Of a stretch of DNA of 64,000 bases, positions 58,371 to 64,000 are shown in pieces (within the stretch, counting starts at the first letter, position 1; the number at the start of each line of letters is the position of its first letter). Source of the DNA: Xenopus tropicalis (Eukaryota > Chordata > Amphibia > Anura > Pipidae); NCBI RefSeq assembly GCF_000004195.4, contig NC_030677.2:98918829-98982828 (forward strand), read 5' to 3'. The position numbers were made by a program, and so were the translations under genes. The notes below the pieces were generated by a model. It saw nothing but the letters and a program-made list of their open reading frames with translations. It searched no databases and was not told the DNA's origin.

Positions 58371-59176
58371 CACAGAACACATTCTTTGAAAAGCTCATTA
58401 AATCCTGAATCAACTTCTGATGATAACATCATATTCTAATATTAGCAGTATACACCTGGCTTTGTTACATTGACATTCTCACATTTCTGGTTACAACTAG
58501 GGTACTTTGCTCAGCCTATTACATCACTTTAACAATACCAATAAAGCTTTTCCAGATACATCATCTTATTAAACGCATTTCTACATCACCCTTCTTCAAC
58601 CCCTGTCCACTCCTTATTAATACAACTGGATTAAACTGATTCTTAAAATAACCAGTTGCACTTTACGTTAGTGTCTGATTTACTGCCAGTTTTAGATTAA
58701 AGGAAACCTTCCCAGAATCAAGACAGCTGCATACCTTACAGGGGTGTGAAGTAAACTAGGACGAACCTTAGAAAAGCCTTACTCACAGGTACATTTCATT
58801 CCATTAGAAGCTAAAGACTTTCTGGTTACAGTATAGATGTAATGTATAAAAAGTGCAAAGTTTAATATGCTTCAAAACTTGTCGCAACCAGTAAACAAGC
58901 AGTATTTACTGGTTACAAACATGTAGCTGGTTCCTACCGGTAGCTAGACCTGTGCACATTTGCACCATTTCATTAACCTATTGGGGACTTATGGGAGTGT
59001 GTGTCGATAGAGATGTATTGCAGATAGAGACTGTATGAGGGGAGAGCACAGGGTGGAGAGAGAGAGGAAGAGTGTATTTTGAGGAGACAACAGGATAGGG
59101 AGAGAGTGTTTGGAGGAGACAACACAGGGTGTGGAGAAAGTATATGTTATAAAGAAAAAAATGCAGGCAAAGATGT
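58371..59176. other. Intergenic, nothing recognised
   Basis: A GGAGAGAG-type purine-rich patch lies at about 59040-59150. No gene was recognised. Confidence 0.45.
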
Positions 59177-59592
59177 GGGGACAGATTTACTAAAACTTTA
59201 ATGTTTCTCATTTTTTTCTAATTTTTAAAATCAGAAATCAAAAATTCAAATAAACTAATTTCTACGAATGTCTGACATTTACTAAAAAGTCTGAACTGAA
59301 AAAGTACGCACGGGAAAAGGTTGCAGCAAAATGTGAAACACAGAATTTTTTTAATTGTTGCACTGAAACAGCGAAAAATCCAAAACCTCTAAAATTTGAG
59401 ATGTCCCAGGAACATCTGCCATTGACTTCTACTTGATCTTGGCAAGTTTTAGCTGGTCAATCATTGGATTTGTATTTTTAGCCATTTTTACACATAATAA
59501 ATCTAGAAAATTTGCATCTTTTTCTGCGACTTTTAGAGCTGACAAAATAAAATTTGAATCGGAAAAAAAAATTGTTAGTAAATGGCCCCCAG
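59177..59592. mobile_element. MITE, GGGGACAGATTTACTAAA / TTAGTAAATGGCCCC ends
   Basis: The left GGGGACAGATTTACTAAA and the right GTTAGTAAATGGCCCCC are inverted repeats with one or two mismatches. The interior is A/T-rich with short inverted blocks. A possible relative is at 17471-17716. Confidence 0.7.
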
Positions 59593-61189
59593 AGTTTTTG
59601 GGAGGCAGTTCAGGCTAGCATGAAGGAGTCAGCACAGGGTAGGGAGAAGGAATGGATGGAGATTGGAGATTTTTTTGTTATTGTATTTTTAACTTTGGTA
59701 GGTTATTCAGTCACACAGATGTTTTATAGCCTATAAGGCTCTTAGAGGGGTAATACATAGTAATATCAGTTTATATTAAAAGAAACCTACATCTATTAAG
59801 TTCATCTTTTTTGTCTAAAGAAGCCAAAATGCTTGTTGATCCAGAGTAAGAGAGAAACAAAAAAACCTGAAATCAAAAAAACACCTGAAAGTTTGTCTTA
59901 ATTGTACCAGTCCCAGCATCAACTTTGTGCTAATTTCAGTCACCCTGTATTTTCTCCCATTGCCAGAAAATTGTCCAGTCTCTTATGGTAATATAATGTA
60001 CCTGCCAGCCTGGAAGGACTTACTGGTGAATAAAGCATAAGACAGATTGTAATATGATCCCCATATATATTTATATATAGTTATTATATCCTCCCTTAAT
60101 CGCCTCATGTCCAGTGAAAACAATCAGGCAGAACAATCAAGACATAGCAAAAAACAATCAGGCAGAACAATAACCCATAGCAACCAATCATATATTGGCT
60201 GCAGGTAGAACAATAAAAGAAGCAATCTGATTTGTTGCCATGGGTTTCTGATTATGGGCAAATTTGCCAGGTGTTAATAAATGTCCCCGCAGCGTATAAA
60301 CACACCCACCCTTACCCCCAACTACAGTCTGTTTCAGGCTTTCAGATAACAAGCAGCTCATTATACAGAGGGCTTCCCAGTGGACTGGTGACTTGTTTTG
60401 AACAGGTATTAGGCAGCAGAATGTGTAGTTTCAGTTTCGGATTTTGCTATTTTTAGTGCCATAAATAACATATTTCCTGATTAAGACAATAAGCAGAATG
60501 TGTGTTCAACACAAGCCCTATCCATTAAACAGTACAAAAAGAGGTTGTACTGCCCGTTTAAACTTGCTATGGTTCTATATATTCGCAGTTAGGCCCAGAC
60601 TGGCAATCTGAATTCTGGCAAACACCAGAGGGGCTGGTGTAAGATGCCATAGACTATTGGCACTATTTATTGAGCCTGTGGTGAACTATTTGGGCCTCTG
60701 TGTACTTGAATGCCAAGGCCTATTTTGAATGCCAGCACAGCCTGTTCTCATGCATCTATATTGTATATAAGAAAAACAGCGGTGTAACCACAATGTATTT
60801 CCACATCCTTTTTAAGACTGAGTTACAGTATTGACATAGGGCCTTCAGTTCCTACGTGACTGAATGCTTGTCACAGCAACACCCTGTATAACTAAGTATT
60901 CAGAGAGCAGAGAACTGGGTGGAATGAGGAAGTGCTGCAACTCTGTGTGACTCACCTACACATATCCTGATGGTGAGATTTTAAAGAGAAGCCTTGAATA
61001 TTCCTTAGTGAGACAGGAAGCTGTGACTCAGTCATTGATGTCATTAACTTAGCATATTAGCTTTCTGCCACTTCATCAATTTTTCTCTATGTTGCTTAAG
61101 CATGTCTTCTTAATTACAAGCCTTTATTATTAGTGCATCTCTTTACCTTTTGTATCAGTCATTATTTATATGTATTTTTAGTATATTAC
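59593..61189. other. Intergenic, nothing recognised
   Basis: A short duplication of AACAATCAGGCAGAACAAT (about 60118 and 60153) was noted. No genes were recognised. Confidence 0.45.
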
Positions 61190-61730
61190 TATACCTCCCA
61201 ATTGTCCCAATTTTCGCGGGACAGTCCCTCTTTTGACAGCTCAACCCGCAGTCCCGGATTCTTATTGAAAAGTCCCTCATTTCCCTTTGATCTCCTGCAC
61301 CGAAGCTAAAAAAGATACTAATTTAATTAACAGTAGCTTTTAGCAGAGAGCCCAGAAATCTTAACGAGCATCATCTGTACTTAGTAACATTGTTTCTCAC
61401 TTTTAATTAAATAAGTCGGCTTTTGTCAGAGAGCCCAGAAAGGTAAAAAGCCCCCCCTGCACTGAGATACAATTGTTACTAATAAGCTAAACAGGTCTCT
61501 TAGGGGAACTGAGACTTGCAGCTTAAAGGGCAATTTCACCTTTTTCAGCAAAACTGTAATAACACATAAAACAGGACCCCAAAACCCCCAGAAAGTGTTC
61601 AAACTTTAAATAACCTGCCAAATTTAGTCAAATGGGAGTGGTATTTAGGGGGTGTGGTCGCAAATATTCACCGCGGTGCGCCCAGCATTTTTTTTGTCCC
61701 TCTTTCTATTTTCAAAATGTTGGGAGGTAT
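61190..61730. mobile_element. hAT-like MITE, CATACCTCCCAAC family
   Basis: It starts TATACCTCCCAATTGTCCC and ends AAAATGTTGGGAGGTATG. Internal CAACCCGCAGTCCCGGATTC and AAAAGTCCCTCATTT blocks are shared with 62944-63389. The target duplication is not clear. Confidence 0.8.
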
Positions 61731-61870
61731 GTATTACATATTATAAGTTCGGTAATTATGTTTAAGCATATTTTTGAGTATAGCAATAATAAAAAATCAG
61801 CACCCATCATACAGAACCTGCATAAGGTACATAAATAATATTTATTTAGTAATTTACAAACACAGCCGTA

Positions 61871-62087
61871 CAGTGGAGGAAATAATTATTTGACCCCTCA
61901 CTGATTTTGTAAGTTTGTCCAATGACAAAGAAATGAAAAGTTTTTTCGATTTTCCTTTTGATGTGCTATCTGCCACTGTTAAAATAAACCTACCATTGAA
62001 ATGATACTGTTCTGAGACTTTTCATTTCTTTGTCATTGGACAAACTTACAAAATCAGTGAGGGGTCAAATAATTATTTCCTCCACTG
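61871..62087. mobile_element. Tc1-type MITE, near-perfect palindrome
   Basis: Ends CAGTGGAGGAAATAATTATT and its complement. Terminal repeats of about 70 bp surround a short centre. TA lies at both sides (61869-61870 and 62088-62089). The terminal sequence is the type found in Passport/Frog-Prince-group Tc1 elements, so it is a deletion derivative mobilised by such a transposase. Confidence 0.9.
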
Positions 62088-62639
62088 TAAGTGCAGTCAC
62101 ACTAAAATGGATGCAAGCGTTGAGGTTATTGACGCTATTAATTAAAGGTACTTGCGTCCAGACATACTCCTTTCACTTCTGTATAGTTGCACCAAGCACC
62201 ATTGTGTCCATCCTGCCACCTTAAACATATCAGTAATTCCAGAGTTTCCAGTGGGCTGCTTTAATAGGAGCAGCAGACTTGTGACAAAACATCACATGCA
62301 GGCATCATTTTGAATTTAATTTGCCACTACACATGTCTAATTGAGATTGTTTTGATACCTTAGACACAATTTTGGTGGACACATCTCTTTGCTTTGTCAC
62401 ATTGTTACTGTAATTATGGGAAGAAATGCGCAAAGAATATATTTACGGTCATGAATAACCCCTAATGCATAACCCAGGATCGATAACTAGAGTTTTTAAT
62501 TACTGTACTAAATGGATTTTTATCCATATGAAGCCAAAAACAACTAAGGGATAAAAAGATTATTAAAAAAGGAAACTAGGTACAATAGACTGTAATATTT
62601 ATGCAATGTACGTATACAAATATTTTGATTTTCTCAGAC
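62088..62639. other. Intergenic, nothing recognised
   Basis: No gene or element was recognised. Confidence 0.45.
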
Positions 62640-62943
62640 TTGCTTTCATCTGGTATGGTACCTATGGATTGGAGGAAAGCTGATGTAATTGCTATATTTA
62701 AAAATGTATTACAATCTAAGCCTGGTGATTATAGGCCCTTTAAGTTTAACATCTAAGGTGGGCAAGTGAAGGCATCTGAAGGCTTGTTAAGGGACCACAT
62801 TCCAAATTATGTACAGGAAAATGGCATTGTAAGTAATAATCAGCATGGCTTTATGAAGGACAGGTCATGTTAGCCAAATCTGATTGCTTTTAATGATGAC
62901 CTAAAGTTAGTAAGAAGTTGGAAAGTGGGGAAACTGACTACAG
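62640..62943 (+). pseudogene. CR1-type LINE reverse transcriptase, N-terminal part
   Basis: The plus strand has SSGMVPMDWRKADVIAIFK, KPGDYRPF, LLRDHIPNYVQENG and NNQHGFMKDRSC. This is the CR1 order (P.DWRKA.V.PIFKKG, PGNYRP.SLTS, Q.GF..GRSC.TNL). Stops break it at the start of the SLTS block and after RSC. It is interrupted at 62944 by a MITE; the remaining part of the gene appears at 63885. Confidence 0.8.
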
Positions 62944-63389
62944 CATACCTCCCAACTGTTCTGATTTTCGCAGGACAGTTCCAATTTTAACAGCTCAGCC
63001 CGCAGTCCTGGATTCTTATTCAAAAGTCCCTCATTTACCTTTGATCTTCTGCACTGAACACCAAAAAAGATACAATGTTTCTCAAACTTAATTAGATAAG
63101 TAGGCTTTTGGCAGGGAGCCCAGAATACTCAACACCTGCACGTAGATACAATTGTAACTAATAAGATAAACAGGTCTCTTGCATCTTAAAGGGCAATTTC
63201 ACCTGCATAAGCAAAACTGTAATAACACATAAAACAAGACCCCAAAACCCCAGAAATGTGTTCAAACTATACATAACCTACCATATAAAATGGGGGTGGT
63301 ATTTAGGGGTTGTGGTCCAAACATTTTCACCATGCTACGTACTGCATTTGTTTTGTCCCTTTTGCATTTTTGAAATGTTGGGTGGTATG
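62944..63389. mobile_element. hAT-like MITE inserted in the CR1 LINE
   Basis: It starts CATACCTCCCAACTG and ends TTGGGTGGTATG. It is flanked by GACTACAG on the left and GGCTACAG on the right, a 7-of-8 match consistent with an 8-bp target duplication. Same family as 61190-61730. Confidence 0.82.
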
Positions 63390-63884
63390 GGCTACAGCAG
63401 TGTTGTCCAACTGTAATCCAGCCCACTGGCCCCCCTTGTGTGGCCCCCTATCTGTCTGGCTGCTGTGACTACTTACTTTTGCGTAAGCTTTAAATGGAAT
63501 CAGTAATGAGATTAACTGGCCCCACTGCATTGTTCACACCTCAGATTCAGGCTATGAGGCCCTTCACTGTTCATTCCTATATGGCCCTACATTGTTCACA
63601 CCGCAGATTCGTTAATTGCGTAGTTATGATAGTTTCCCTTTTTCCTTCCCTACTCTGGCTGCCTTGCTCCATTCTGCCTGCACTACCCTGCCTGTGTGTG
63701 TCATACACTGCATCATCTACCCTGCCTATGTGTGCCCTACCCTACATGTGTGTGCTATGCTGCCGGTGGGAGGTGAACCTGGTGGGGATTTGTTCTGAGA
63801 GTTTGTTAGCATTTGGATAGTTGTTGGGGGTGTTTAATTATATGGTAGGGATAGCTGTGCTGCCCACAGGGGAGCCATATGCCT
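63390..63884. other. Unassigned insertion within the CR1 LINE
   Basis: TTGTTCACACC recurs at 63530 and 63592. The sequence is not LINE-like and separates the two RT pieces; its origin is unknown. Confidence 0.4.
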
Positions 63885-64000
63885 TTTTTTACATATGAGT
63901 GATGGGTGATATCCTTGGAGTAGGGTTTTTGGTGTCCCACAGGGTTTTGTACTGGGTGTACTTTTATTTAACTTGTTCATTAATGACTTGAGGCACTGCA
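63885..64000 (+). pseudogene. CR1-type LINE reverse transcriptase, continuing off the window
   Basis: GVPQGFVLGVLLFNLFINDL is the RT motif B region (GVPQGSVLGP.LF..FINDL). It is cut by the window edge. Confidence 0.8.

Overview
The window looks like nuclear DNA from a clawed frog (Xenopus). The reasons are vertebrate split genes with GT/AG introns, a single-exon olfactory receptor, and a dense load of repeats typical of that genus. These include TTAA-flanked T2-type MITEs, hAT-like MITEs with 8-bp target duplications, Tc1 elements, Penelope-like, CR1 and L2 retroelements, and many (TA)n tracts. The assignment rests on pattern recognition, not on a search.

Genes. (1) An intact olfactory receptor lies at 1219-2181 (+). 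(2) A complete 16-exon ADAM10-like metalloprotease gene spans 10298-31364 (+). All splice phases join into one 724-residue reading frame, from a signal-peptide exon to a short cytoplasmic tail. It keeps the zinc site, furin site, disintegrin and Cys-rich domains and TM helix. It has lost the prodomain cysteine switch and the proline-rich tail of ADAM10. (3) One isolated exon of a mitochondrial peroxiredoxin (prdx3-like) lies at 34690-34831 (+); no partner exons were recognised. (4) A 37-codon ORF at 48794-48907 encodes a signal-peptide-like start and a basic tail, with unknown status.

Mobile DNA. 1-10.3 kb: OR gene, hAT and foldback MITEs, and a palindromic Penelope-like fragment nested in a large terminal-inverted-repeat element. 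10.3-31.4 kb: the ADAM10-like gene, whose introns carry CR1 and L2 LINE pieces, T2 and hAT MITEs, a minisatellite and a cluster of (TA)n-bounded modules containing hammerhead-ribozyme-like motifs. 31-38 kb: MITEs, a Tc1 fragment and the prdx3 exon. 38305-39871: a full-length Tc1 element with an uninterrupted DD34E transposase, long IR/DR-type ends and TA target duplication. 40-53 kb: gene-poor, with scattered MITEs, a hammerhead-like Penelope end and an L2 remnant. 53-57.4 kb: a Penelope-like element on the minus strand whose presumed 3' region holds about 13 copies of a ~145-bp tandem repeat and ends in another hammerhead-like motif. 57-64 kb: MITEs and a CR1 RT gene interrupted by insertions that runs off the right end.

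The least ordinary signal is the repeated hammerhead-like core (conserved stem II, GAAAC, then ACGU or a close variant). It occurs at about nine places, usually just upstream of an AATAAA-like stretch and a (TA)n tract, and fits Penelope-like pLTRs or retrozyme-like short derivatives.
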